From positions 113,913,529 through 113,977,528 of the forward strand of contig CM069432.1 of NCBI GenBank assembly GCA_035610365.1: 64,000 bases of DNA, in the 5' to 3' direction. The position numbers and the translations under genes were made by a program. The stretch's first letter is position 1, and the number at the start of each line of letters is the position of its first letter. Shown here in pieces: positions 35,300 to 46,280 of the stretch. The notes below the pieces were generated by a model. That model was not told where the DNA came from. It did no database searches and worked only from the letters and a program-made list of their open reading frames with translations. The stretch comes from Aquatica leii (taxonomy: Eukaryota; Arthropoda; Insecta; Coleoptera; Lampyridae).

Positions 35300-35690
35300 C
35301 CTAGCATTCCAGATGCGCGGCGCGAGTTTCTACAATTTGAAAAATTTAAACGATGTTATAATTGTGCATTTGTAAAGATTTCTCAAAACCTTCGCAAATG
35401 ATGTGTGCTTCCATTGCAGTAGGACTGCCATCCCAATGTTTGTAGCATTTATGGTCTTTTGCTGTATCACAGGACTTTGCGCACCATAGCAGTACTTATT
35501 TTGAACACCCAAGTATAACATCTTCTTTGTTTTGGCACATGTAATTCATGCCTGTAAATACAAAAACACTAATTAAGGTATTTAACAATAAATTACGTAG
35601 CATACTTACAACTCCAGATGAAGCATTACAGTTTGTCCGGTATGAACGTTTAGTCCATGCACCGTTAAGCAACATTTTCTGACTGTATTG
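35300..35690 (-). pseudogene. Mutator-like transposase domain fossil (minus strand), with intron
   Basis: The minus strand from about 35660 reads LNGAWTKRSYRTNCNASSGV, then a GTAAGT donor (about 35608) and a TTACAG acceptor (about 35545), followed by ITCAKTKKMLYLGVQNKYCY, and after a frame change KDHKCYKHWDGSPTAMEAHI followed by ICEGFEKSLQMH. The motif order is the same as in the fossil at 23978-24440. The catalytic Asp of ADGAW is replaced by Asn and one stop interrupts the second exon. The intron-like gap suggests the ancestral gene was spliced. No termini were recognised. Confidence 0.62.
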
Positions 35691-35827
35691 CTAAAAGCGC
35701 TTCTTCTTTGCTAGCATTTATTAAAAATTCTTTATTTCTTCTATTTTTCAGAAATAAGGTTTAAATCAAAGAAAGAACAATCGTGCTCTAAAAAGATCAT
35801 ATAAACAGATTAATGTTTGTAAAAACT

Positions 35828-36276
35828 TTAGTTTTCATATTTATCTTTATGTTGCAATGGTTTCAGCTGACTAAAAAAGTAAGATATATTTAACTCGTCG
35901 AGCAGTAACGCTAAATGATGAATTATTTCTTTTATCGGTTTCACAGTAAAGTTTTTAATAATCTGTATTTTCAATTGAATCTGTGTTATTGTGATCTGAG
36001 TACCGACTATTATCGTGTAACTCATTACTAAAGTACTCATTACCAATATCAGAAAAATTTTCTTTAATTGAGGTATCGTGGTCGGTGTCAGAAATTGATC
36101 CAAAATCCGAAACTCTATCAAATGCATCTCGTAAGGAGGGATCTTCAAACATGTTACCTAGTCCTATAATACTCCCTTGAGTACTGATATTGGAATCGAT
36201 AGACATTCGATTTCCATTTGATGTTTTTACTTTTCTATAAGAAGGATATAGCCATCGCAATTTTTTTTTCAAAAAT
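35828..36276 (-). pseudogene. unassigned acidic coding remnant
   Basis: I do not recognise this family. From about 36276 the minus strand codes LRWLYPSYRKVKTSNGNRMS, then a Ser/Asp/Asn-rich acidic stretch (GLGNMFEDPSLRDAFDRVSD, HDTSIKENFSDIG, ENTDY), and after one frame change near 35955 FTVKPIKEIIHHLALLLDEL with NISYFFSQL, ending KDKYEN and a stop at 35828. The residue mix is unlike random AT-rich translation and the frame is long for this region, so it was probably coding. It sits just downstream, on the same strand, of the start of the B-box repeat array, and 140 bp from the Mutator-like fossil, to which it might once have belonged. Confidence 0.4.
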
Positions 36277-36370
36277 TTTTTTTGCATAATTTCACGTTTT
36301 AAGGTCTCCTGAATCAGGAAAAAGTATTTTTGACAAAAAAAATTTGGGTGTTTGTGCGTGTGTCTGTGTG

Positions 36371-37480
36371 TAACGAATGTACCCACGATAACTTTCGAAC
36401 CAAAAGTCCTAGTAACTTGAAATTTGGTATGGAGCTGGTTTTTCATATTCTCTCGGTTCTATCAAAAAAGGGGTCTGAAAAAGAAACCCGAAGTGGGTGT
36501 ATCCGCCATTTCTAACAATTTTTCTTATATAATTTTGTACATATGTAAATTATTCGAATAATCTTTACAGTTTCTTATAGAGTTAATTCTTCTTAACAAT
36601 TTATTTAAATATATTTTTTTCTGACTTTAACAGTTTAGTAGATATTTGATTTCCAATTGAAAGTGAATTCCATATATGATCCTAGGTTCGAATCCTGCCT
36701 ACGACGATTTTTTTTAGAAAAAAATTCCATATCTTGAAAGGGAAGCAAGATACGTTAAAAAATAATTTTTTTCTAAATTATTTTGACTAGTTTATATAGA
36801 GAGTGCTGCATCTTATTTAAATTATCTTTGGATGTACTCACGATTACTCTCGAACCAAAAGTCCTAATTACTTGAACTTTGGTATGGAGCTGGCTTTTCA
36901 TATTCTCTCGGTTTTATCAAAACCGGAAGTGGGTGTATCCGCCATTTTTAACAGTTTTTCTTATATAATTTTGTACGTATGTAAATTATTTCAATTATTT
37001 TTAAAGTTTCTTATAGGGTTAATTCTTCCTAATAATTTATTTCAATAAAAAAATGTTCTAACATTAACAGTTTATTAGATATTTGACTTGTTTATATACG
37101 GAGTGCTGCATCTTATTTAAATTATCTTTGGATGTACCCACGATAACTCTCGAACCAAAAGTCCTAGTAACTTGGTAGTAATAATTAGGTGTAGAGCTGG
37201 CTTTTTATATTCTCTCTGCTTTGTCAAAAGATGGGTTTGATAAAGAAATCGGAAGTGGGTGTATCCGCCATTTTTAACAGTTTTTATTATATAATTTTGT
37301 ACGTATGTAAATTATTCGAATTATTTTTACAGTTTCTTATAGAGATAATTTTTGCTAACAATTTATTCAAATTAAAAAAATTTCTAACTTTTAACAGTTT
37401 ATCAGATATTTAATTTATAATTTAAAATGAATTCACAAATATAATATAGTTTCGAATCCTGCTTGCTACGATTTTTTTTT
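36371..37480. repeat. three-copy repeat with tRNA-like B boxes and T-run terminators
   Basis: Three copies share GTACCCACGAT (36379, 36834 as GTACTCACGAT, 37134), CGAACCAAAAGTCCTA, and GAAGTGGGTGTATCCGCCAT (36490, 36926, 37252). Copies 1 and 3 end in a pol-III B-box-like GTTCGAATCC or TTTCGAATCC (36686-36695 and 37450-37459) followed 10-17 bp later by a run of eight or nine T. Copy 2 lacks that end. Copies 2 and 3 are preceded by the same GAGTGCTGCATCTTATTTAA segment, so the array grew by duplication. Confidence 0.65.
36685..36718 (+). promoter_or_regulatory. pol III B-box-like motif with T-run terminator
   Basis: GGTTCGAATCC matches the consensus B box of tRNA genes and tRNA-derived SINEs and is followed by TTTTTTTT at about 36709. 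No A box, cloverleaf or acceptor stem partner could be found upstream, so this is not an intact tRNA gene. Confidence 0.35.
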
Positions 37481-38437
37481 ACTGATTAACTAAAGGGGTA
37501 AGTATCATCGAGGCGCACAAATATGCTAAAAATCTATACAAACGTGTACATATCACTTCAAAATGGTTTTATGACAACATAACCTTAAAAAAAATATGTA
37601 GATATTCCTTCATCATTTCTTATAGAAAAGTCCTGTAGTGACCACACCAGTTTTTTTTTTATTGTAAGGACTAGTCGCAATATTTTTGCAATACTGTAAC
37701 AGCTTTCCATCTCTTAATAAAACAAAACAAACATTGTAATGTGTTTATAGATGCAAAAATACGCAGGAGTATTTTATAAAAACGTTGAAATAGATACATA
37801 CTTTTGAGAAAGTTTTTTCATGAGCATTTTCTTGCTTATTCTTAGTTGAGATAAGTGTTTACGTTTTGCCATTATAAATATGGTAAGCAGAATAACACAC
37901 ATTGTTTGAAACTACTACTAATAAAAGTCAAATCAATCACTATTATGTATTTATACTAAAATATAATTACAGAATGTTATTGCAAGTATAGTAATATAGT
38001 ATAATTATACTCATTCAGGAATAATTAAGTAATAGCTTCTAAATTTGTAACTTTTATTATTTTCAAATTAAAAATAATTAATTTCTCTTTAATCGTATTA
38101 GAACTCAATACTTAGCCATAAAGAGTGTAGATTTTTTTTGTACTTTAACAAACAAGAGGTGCATTCCTAAGAAGGTTAAAAATTCAATAGTTAGTCATTA
38201 TGTACTTCGACCGAAGGTTTCATTTAAATTGCAATGTTAGTTGCCTATATTTTTTGTAATTAGGCGCAATTTAAATTTTTGTAGTCTGTTCCTATCCCCC
38301 TTATTTTCAATAATTGTGAGATAACTATGTAGGTAATTCAATCGCTGTTCAATGATTCTAGTTTATCTTCTTAAATCTTATCTTCTTTTATGCTAGAAAG
38401 ATAGTATATTAGTTAGTTGTTAAAATCTTATATTATC
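37481..38437. other. AT-rich stretch without recognisable gene
   Basis: Nothing recognised. The Harbinger target duplication TTA follows at 38438. Confidence 0.45.
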
Positions 38438-39720
38438 TTAGAGCCGTATGACACGACACTTATTTTATTTTTAAATTAAATATTGAATTTGCGCACGCAG
38501 ATTCATCTTAAAAGTTAATCTTGACGGCGGAAGTTCTGTATGACACGTAAGTTTGAAAATAAGTAAGTGAGCATGCGTATTGATAAATAAATAAGTACAA
38601 ATGTCGAATATCAAAATAGTTGTCGATAATTATTGCAAAAGTGAAACTCGATTGAAATATGGATCGAAAGAAAAAACTGTTACTAGCTGCAGCCACAAAG
38701 GTCATTACCATATTGGTAAGTGTAATTAATAAAAGAAAATCACAAAAGTTTAAAAAAAAGCGTAGAATTTGGGCGAGAAATTGGATAAACCGCCAACTGG
38801 AAGGTAAATGCGTATTAACAATGTTAAACGAGGAATTACTTATTGAAAATTCATCTTCATATAAAAACTTTTTGCGTATGGACAATAAGTCTTTTAAAAA
38901 ATTATTAAATAAAGTTCAAGCAAAGTTAAGTAAGCAAGATACTGTTATGCGAGAAAGTATTTCAGCACGATCTAAGCAAGAAAGTACTTATTCTCTTTTT
39001 ATAGGTAGCTACAATACTTTAAATTTCAGGCTAGAGACGACTCTACGATTTTTGGCAACAGGTGAATGCTACCGATCCGATCGTTGATGTACAGCACTAG
39101 AATTCATGAAACTACTATTTCACGATTTATACCTACTGTCTGTGATGTTATATCGCTTCCTGAAAGACGAGTATTTGAAGGTAATTATCAAAGATTACCG
39201 AAAAGAGAATGTATTTTTTCAATAGATTATAAAAATCTATACGTATGTATCTATTTCGTAGACTCCTGATGACCAAGAGACCTAGCTTAAAGTTTCTCAA
39301 CAATTTAAAGAATTATAGCAATTTCCTAATTGCTTAGGCGTACTTGATGGACGCCATATCAAATTCAGACCACCTGTTTCTGCAGGAAGTTTTTATTATA
39401 ATTACAAAGGCAATCATTCCATTGTACTTCTTGGGTTAGTTGATGCTGTTTATAAATTTACATATTATAATGTGGGAGTTAATTGTCGCATAAGTGATGG
39501 TGAGGTCCTTAGAGAAAGTGGATTACGTAAAGCCTTATCTAGCAATTGTTTAAATTTTTTAAATGACCAGGAATTACTTGGACAGAAATCTAAAACTCCT
39601 TTTATTATTGTTGATGACGATGCTTTCCCTCTTTTACAAAGAATTATGAAACCTTTCCCAAACAGAGAACTTTCTCAAGAACAAAAGATTTTCAATTATC
39701 GGTTATCCAGAACAAGAAGA

Positions 39721-40127
39721 ACAAGACACCGGTCACACGATAAAATTTGAAGAAGCAACAATGTTGGCTAAATCCCAAAACTTCTGGCATAGAAGCCATT
39801 GAAATCTAGAAGTACGACAATTTTAATAGGGATAATGGAATCGATCTAGCGCCAATATGGAAAAACATGTTCCGGAAAACTAATGAATCGGAACCGTCAC
39901 GAACCATTAACCCGAACGGCGTAATCCTATATCTTCAGTTTCAGTTTTTTCTGAAGAACACAGCGACATGACTGTCGAAACGTCAAACATTGTAAATTTT
40001 TCAAAGTTTGTAAGTTTTCTAAGTTTTATAAATTTTGTGAAAAGTGTAAATATGGAACGCGGTTCAAAACCCGAATATAATTATTTGTTAAAAAATCATG
40101 GCCACGAAAGCCTCAAAAATAAAATTA
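39721..40127 (+). mobile_element. 407-bp Penelope-like fragment inside the Harbinger nuclease
   Basis: CAGAACAAGAAGA (13 bp) occurs at 39708-39720 and 40128-40140, and nuclease coding continues across the gap, so the insert borders are exact. It contains CTGAAGA...GAAACGTC (39951-39984), the same hammerhead-like order as in the 28.3-28.8 kb insert. It has no long open frame. Assignment to Penelope-like elements is inference from the motif and the duplication length. Confidence 0.5.
39951..39984 (+). ncRNA. hammerhead-ribozyme-like core
   Basis: CTGAAGA (39951-39957), a possible stem II with ACAG and CTGT, then GAAAC (39977-39981) and GTC. The ACGT palindrome plus C fits a minimal stem III and cleavage site. 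Stem II is only 4 bp, and stem I is not evident. Confidence 0.35.
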
Positions 40128-40430
40128 CAGAACAAGAAGAGCTCGTTTGGAATTTTGGCCAATCGATTTCGAATACTTATTAATCCAATTCAATTATCAT
40201 CAGAAAAAGTCATAAAAAAATCACTCGCATGTATTGCATTACACAACTTTCTAGCCACTGAAAATTGGTAATCTTACACAGAATCGATTAATACCGAAGA
40301 CAACTAGCTCTCAAATATTGGTCAATAACGTGGAAATCGATCTGCAACTACTGCATTGCACGTGCGAGAAAATTTCAAAAACTATTTTAATAGTGAAATT
40401 GGTGCTGTTGAATGGCAAAACGATGCAGTT

Positions 40431-41577
40431 TCAAGACATAACATGTAATATTAAGATTACAGCTTTTATTGTGTTATAACAAAACAATATCAATGTCATA
40501 AGAATATAATATCTAAATAAACTAGTTTTTCTCTGTTTTACAACATTTTTTTCTAGCTTTATATTACAGATTTCGTGTTGAACATCTAAAAATAAATTTT
40601 TATCGTGGTCTTCTATAAATGATAATTGTTTGACCACAAAATTACCAAAAATTTGACTTTGTGGATTGGTATCGTTATAACTACCTTCGCTGGCCACATT
40701 TTCAATCTTTCTTAAAGACTGTCGCCGTTGCAATAATTAAGTTTTCATCTTCCACAATTCTTCTTCTTTTTCGTAATTTCTCCACATTCTTTCCGATAAT
40801 ACTTGCACTACAGGTTGGTGAAGATTCCTTTCTCGTATTTGGAGTTATGCGATGCACTGAATGAATTATGATTTTATTATCATTTGCTCTTTCACTGTAC
40901 TAAAAATTGAAGAATATTCTAGCATAAAATTTGAAATCATGTAGTAAACATTTCACTCACCTGAAAGTCATTTTCTGTCTCTTCAGTGTCAGTAATAGAC
41001 ATTTGAGAATGTATTGCAGCATTTTCAGAATCGACCACAATGTCTTTAGAGTTTGCAATGGACTCTTGAGGTTCTATTGTAGAAGACTGAGAATCCGCTT
41101 GTGAGGATGCATTTGAAGAATCTGTCATTAGCTTTGATGGACCGGAAGCAATCGAATCTATAGATTCTCGGGGCGTTGTGTGTTCCAAAATAAACCTGAT
41201 TGCATCAAAATACCATAAGTTTGGTTTATAAGCCTATAATTTTATAAATAATAAATTATATTCTCGTTAAACATGTAATAAGAGGAAAACCTACCTCGTC
41301 TTCTCCCATTCCACTATGAAATGAATTCGAATACTTTCTGTATTGTAGAAGGAAGTTTGTTCTAATATTATTAAACTTGCTTTTTATGTGCGCAACTTCT
41401 GTCTCCGGGCGAATCTTCTTAATTTTAAAACAAATAAGAGCAAGCGCATGATTTCTTGCACGTTTGTTTTTGTAATCTGCGTACAAACAGGGGTGCATCT
41501 TGTACTTGTCAATTAATAATTGTACTTGTAGTTGAGACCACGAAATTTTCAGATATCGTTTTTTAAATTCAGTTAAT
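40431..41577 (-). pseudogene. Harbinger MADF/BESS DNA-binding partner protein, probably spliced
   Basis: Exon 1 (about 41577-41296, minus) codes a MADF-type domain: WSQLQVQLLIDKYKMHPCLY, YKNKRARNHAL, IKSKFNNIRTNF, ending GMGEDE at a GTAGGT donor. Exon 2 begins after an ATCAG acceptor near 41195 and is Ser/Glu-rich (SNASSQADSQSSTIEPQE, TEETENDFQ), ending in a GTGAGTG donor near 40960. Exon 3 codes a basic stretch and a BESS-like end, FGNFVVKQLSFIEDHDKNLF (about 40650). A one-base frame problem near 40720 may inactivate it. The protein would bind the TIRs and bring the nuclease to them. Exon borders are my reading. Confidence 0.65.
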
Positions 41578-41818
41578 GATTTGTACTACTTGAGTAGCAG
41601 AAATAATTATTAAACTTTTATATTGTTTTTGTGTTATAACATAACCTACGTTGATAAACAACAAACTATTGTGCATATACACTGCGCTGATTCAGTACAC
41701 TTTCATACAAGAATTTAGAACTTGTTCTTATTTTTTGCATCAAAATCTACTGAATCTGCGCGCGCAAATTCACTACTTAATTTAAAACTAAAATAAGTGT
41801 CGTGTCATACGGCTCTTA

Positions 41819-43362
41819 GACTTACAAATTTTTAAGTGCTCACTTGTAGCACGAAACGTAGTTTTATAAATAGTATACAGTGCATTTTCTTGTCCCTCCT
41901 AAGTGAAGAACAAAAAAAATGTGTACAATAGATATAGAGGAGAATTCAGAATTTTACTTAGTAGGTCACGTTACACTAGATTTTTTTAGGAATCCGCGTC
42001 TATGATTTTTTTAAAAGTTTATTACATTATAATTCTATATTTGGTAAAATGTTTGTAACTAATTAATTACTGTTAACACTGACCTTGACTACTAGTAACT
42101 ACACATTCTTTAATTGTTCTACTTTCTTGTTTGCATAAATTCTTCTTCCTGCAATTAATTTATTTATAGTTTGAAAACTTATTTCATATACATAGTTTTG
42201 TAGTAGCATGTAATTTTTAAAATGTATGAATATTAATTAAATAATAATTTATAGAATTTTATTAAATTAAACACCGTTTGCTGCGTTAATTATATGATTG
42301 CAGTTTGTTACAGTTTTATATGCACAACTTGATTGGAGAGTTTATAGAGATTAAAGTATTGTCGATACAGTTCAACTTAAGTAGTAACCGGTTTACGTCT
42401 GCTACACGCGAGAATAAATGATTCAATTTTATAATAATCAACTTAATTTAACCTCATAGAGTTTTTGGGTGGTATCAGAAATATTTTCGTCAATCGGATT
42501 TTAATAGGAACTAATTTATGATTTATTTATGTTTTATTCGAATGTCTGTGAATGAGAAATAATTTATTTTAAGTCATTGAAGTATGAGATTCGATTAACT
42601 AATTTTTACGTAGCAACATTCTATTTATTAAAACATATGTTTAGATTTATTTTTGAAGTTGTGCAATTGAAATTATCTGTTTTGAGAAACTTCTCTGCAT
42701 GTAATTTTTTATGAGAGCGATTTTTAATAGGAATTAAAGTCGCGTAGTTTACGTTTTCAACTAAAATTGTAATTTCTCTCATAAAAAAACAATGTCTTTG
42801 AAGATTTAGTACACATTCGTTAAAAGAGTTTTGACAATTTGACATTATATTGGAAATATATTTATTCAAATCTAATCGTTTTTTATATAATAAAAATGTT
42901 AGAGACCGGTAGTTGTGAAACAATTATCATTACAATACGATTAATTTTCATTTTTTATAACAAACCAATTTAAAGCAAATTTATTTATGCATCAAACGGA
43001 CTGCTAATTAAATAAGCATTCGATTTGAAAAAAAAACTTTTTGAAGTTTTTCTTAAATCTGGAAATCACGTCAAATAGATACGTAACCGCGGGCAATTTT
43101 TTATTATCCATTACAGACGATTGTGTTTCGATCTTTTGACATTGAGAACCTAAAACCCCATTTTCGTAACTTTTACCACTTTCAGTTTTCAATTTTATTT
43201 ACTAAACAAGATTTTGAAATTTTTTAGTGAAAAAAATGTTTTTCTTCAACAATCAAAATTGATACGCCGATTATTTTAAGCATGCATACTAAACATCTTA
43301 TGACACATCAGAATGTGAAAAAAAACTGTCTGGTTTGTATTTAAATTAAAGACGTCGATGCT
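41819..43362. other. AT-rich stretch without recognisable gene
   Basis: No gene recognised. Small open frames at 42621-42923 and 43004-43192 (minus) match nothing I know. Confidence 0.45.
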
Positions 43363-43385
43363 CACTTCCGGTATTTCCGGAAGTG
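43363..43385. repeat. dispersed palindrome CACTTCCGG...CCGGAAGTG
   Basis: A perfect palindrome with 9-bp arms around TATTT, sharing arms with 5998-6020. Confidence 0.45.
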
Positions 43386-44617
43386 CTGCCATTTTAAAAT
43401 ATTTTTATTCGATAGATTAAACAAGGGAAGTCGCATGTGCAAAATTTTAAATTTCTAGCTTTAACAGTTCTTGATATACTTCTAACTGACGGTCACCGTG
43501 AGACACACGGTATAGTAATAAATTTATTACAAATTTGTCTTTATGCAAGTTGGATAAGTGTGTCGATGCCGTGAACTAAATAAATATTATTGCAGTTATA
43601 AATGGTTAGAATTTTTTTTTAATTTAAACAAGTAATTTTAATGCAACTGTAAGTAATTATGAATTAACATTATTTTACATTAGGAGCATAAAAATATTTT
43701 TGAGAAAAATGCAGTCATTACTCTCTTATTACTCGTTAATTACGTACTACATTATATGCCTTACGATATACATATGTAAGTAGACAAGCACATGTTTTTC
43801 TAATAAAAATAGTATATGTGCTAATTAAAGTAAGTAGAACAGGTTCTAAGGTCACAATCCGCTAGTTTTTTAAAGAAATTAACTTATCATTTTATTATTT
43901 TTATTCTTGTGTCATCAAGTGTCTATTGTAAAAAGTGCTTTATTTTATTGTTCGCCTTTAAATTGTTTGGTTACATTTGATACTAATAAAATAAATAATA
44001 ATTATAATGTATAAATTTAACTTTTGATGCGTTTAAGAAATGTCGCTCTATTGGGTATTTCAAGGTTGTGTAATTTTTAGTTTATAAATAAACAGTTCAT
44101 GGAAGTTCGAGATTCACAGAATTACTTTTTTTTTATTATTTGTTATCATTGAACTGATTTGTTTTAAGTGTACAAAACATAATTTGGATCAATGTATTTT
44201 ATATGTCTACAACAATAATTAGTTTTTAAATGTAAAACATTTATAATGTCAATTATAATTAATAAGTATACGAGATAATTCACGACTTATATTAGACGTA
44301 TGTATCTGAAAAATTCAAAATAATTTTATGTGTATGTATGTATGTATTCGATAAAAGATTTTTTTTTGGTGTACCGTGTATTTTTCTTATTTTACATAGG
44401 ACATTCTGTATATGATTTAATACTATTGCGATTCTGTAGGTAAAAATGTGGCTTTTCAAATGAAATTTGGGTTATTAGGTATTATTAAATTTGCTATTCA
44501 CAAGAAAAGAAAGAAATGGTAAAAAAACTACAAAACAATTTTTGTTTTTTGATTTCATTTTACCAAACATATTCCACGCTTATAATAATTATTATTATTA
44601 TTTGAAAAGTTACATAT
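43386..44617. other. AT-rich stretch without recognisable gene
   Basis: Nothing recognised. It ends at the AGGT target duplication (44618-44621) of the Ty3 element. Confidence 0.45.
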
Positions 44618-44621
44618 AGGT

Positions 44622-45968
44622 TGTTACGTGCATAAATTTAAATAATGCATCACCCTGTACATCAATTTAATTAAAAATTGCTTTTGATATTTCTTGACGC
44701 CATCTATCGGGTTCGTTGGTCACTTTGTATTGACAGACGGCATCCGGTGTCAGACCGGTATTTGCACTTTACCTTCGTACCTGTTAATATCTATGTCTGC
44801 GTGAATTGAATATCGTTTTCAAGAATCATCCACGTGCTGGGACACGATGGAAATTAGTAGTTTCTCTTAAATAATTGATTTCATACCCGCAGAGTAAGTG
44901 TTTTTATTATTTCTTTACTTAAACGTAATTTCTATGTCTTTTGGTTAGCACCATGTGCCACCTTCACGATTAGGGATATTCGTATCGTTACATAAAATCC
45001 TCAAGGGGGAAATTATAAGCGAAAGCAGAAGATCTTAATTACTGCAGACGATTTAATTCTATGTGGAGGCCATATATTCACCTGGATGAATATCACATTG
45101 TTCGGAAGGTCTTAATTACTGGGTCCGATTAAATTCTATTCGAAGGCAATTACTGAATACCACCAGAGGCGTAACATTAGTATAACAGCATCCGACGTTC
45201 GGTTTGTGTTTTGTGTACATTTTACAATTTACGTAATGACTTTGTAGATTTCGATTTCGTGAGCTATTAGGTTGACACGATTTGCAATTAAAATTAATTA
45301 CAGGATACGTGCCGAAGGGAGCGCTTCCTCCGCATAAAAGGAACACCTGTATTGGTGGTAAGTTTTTATAATTTTCTTTCGTCGTCAACGAGGTTTCTCA
45401 CGAAACTTACAATCATCATAACTTCGTACTGATTATTGTAATGGTAATATCATTAGTTAGTAAATTTGCTTATACTACGTATGCTGTTTATGCTTATTTA
45501 TTGTGATAATTTAATGTTAATGCTATAATAATTATTTTGCCTTATTGTCGCTAATGCCATGTTCCTAATTATGTAAACGATATTTACTGCGAACTTTTCG
45601 TATTCATGTTCTTCACTAATGTCATGTAAATTGCCTATCTTACTGTGATTCGATTTTGTAGATTCTCGCTAGTACCTACTCAGATTTGACTATTTAATTC
45701 TTATTATATTTATCGTGATAGAGTAATTAAAGTACCATTGTTGTTAATGATCGAGTTTCTTTTCCATTTTAGTCGTTTCTTTCAGCAGTTACGGACTTAA
45801 CATCATAGTTACAAGTTTATTACCATTCCTGTGGTGAGCAAGCAGGAACTTACTTTGGATAGGCTCTGGCGCCCTTAATTATCTTTTATTTACCTCTAGC
45901 AACCCTACCCTCTCTCCGACTGTTGAGAGTTGGCCGTGCAGGTTCGTAACCAGCTAAAGCTTGTAACA
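44622..45968 (+). repeat. 5' LTR of the Ty3/Gypsy element
   Basis: 1347 bp, TGTTACGTG...CTTGTAACA. Aligned base for base with 52816-54162 at a constant offset of 8194. It should hold the promoter and polyadenylation signals. Confidence 0.95.
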
Positions 45969-45971
45969 AAT

Positions 45972-45990
45972 TGGCGAGCCCAACGGTTTG
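45972..45990 (+). promoter_or_regulatory. primer-binding site of the Ty3 element
   Basis: TGGCGAGCCCAACGG begins 3 nt after the 5' LTR end, the expected place and start (TGG) of a tRNA primer site. I cannot name the tRNA. Confidence 0.6.
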
Positions 45991-46280
45991 GGGCCTCGAT
46001 TATCTCATTTCGAATTTCTCATTTCTCTACATTGCTTTTAGCTATTCTTTAATTGTGATTAGCGTAGGATTAACTTATACTGTCGAATTTCTCTAGACTT
46101 AGGGTGTAACAAATTAGCAACACGACTTTTCGATTCTTTTTTGAATTTCTCATTCGTTATAATTCTTTCTGCTGTTTAGATTTTTTTTTTCTCTAATTAA
46201 TATAGAATTACTAGTAGGAATAAGTAGCTTATATTGTTGGTTTTCTTTCGATTTTGTCTATTACTTATTACTTCAACAAA

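Larger units (their letters stand above)
38659..40264 (+). pseudogene. PIF/Harbinger nuclease (DDE_Tnp_4 type), broken
   Basis: From the ATG at 38659 the first segment codes an N-terminal region with RRIWARNWINRQLEGKCV and LETTLRFLATGE (to 39087). After frame changes the sequence continues SLMYSTRIHETTISRFIPTV (39072-39135) and VLDGRHIKFRPPVSAGS, containing the first catalytic Asp (about 39340). Next come YYNYKGNHSIVLLGLVDAVY, VDDDAFPLLQ with the second Asp (about 39620), and NYRLSRTRR. Here a 407-bp insertion (39721-40127) follows a duplicated CAGAACAAGAAGA. Beyond it the frame resumes as FGILANRFRILINPIQLSSE and HNFLATENW, stop about 40262. The third catalytic Glu normally lies at the interrupted position. 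It would cut and paste the element together with its MADF partner. Confidence 0.82.
38441..41815 (+). mobile_element. PIF/Harbinger DNA transposon with both genes
   Basis: The element is 3375 bp bounded by TTA duplications (38438-38440 and 41816-41818). The inverted repeats begin GAGCCGTATGACACGACACT and extend about 65 bp with few mismatches (38441-38505 and 41751-41815). It carries a nuclease gene on the plus strand and a MADF/BESS DNA-binding gene on the minus strand in convergent order, the classic two-gene PIF/Harbinger layout. The nuclease is interrupted by frame changes and by a 407-bp retroelement fragment, so this copy is not autonomous. Confidence 0.88.

Noticed and set aside
36685..36718. 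B box plus T run considered as a tRNA gene
   Set aside because: No A box, anticodon arm or acceptor complement within 75 bp upstream.
45116..45388. 90-codon antisense frame in the Ty3 LTR, repeated at 53310-53582
   Set aside because: Identical because the LTRs are identical; antisense to the element with no recognised domain.
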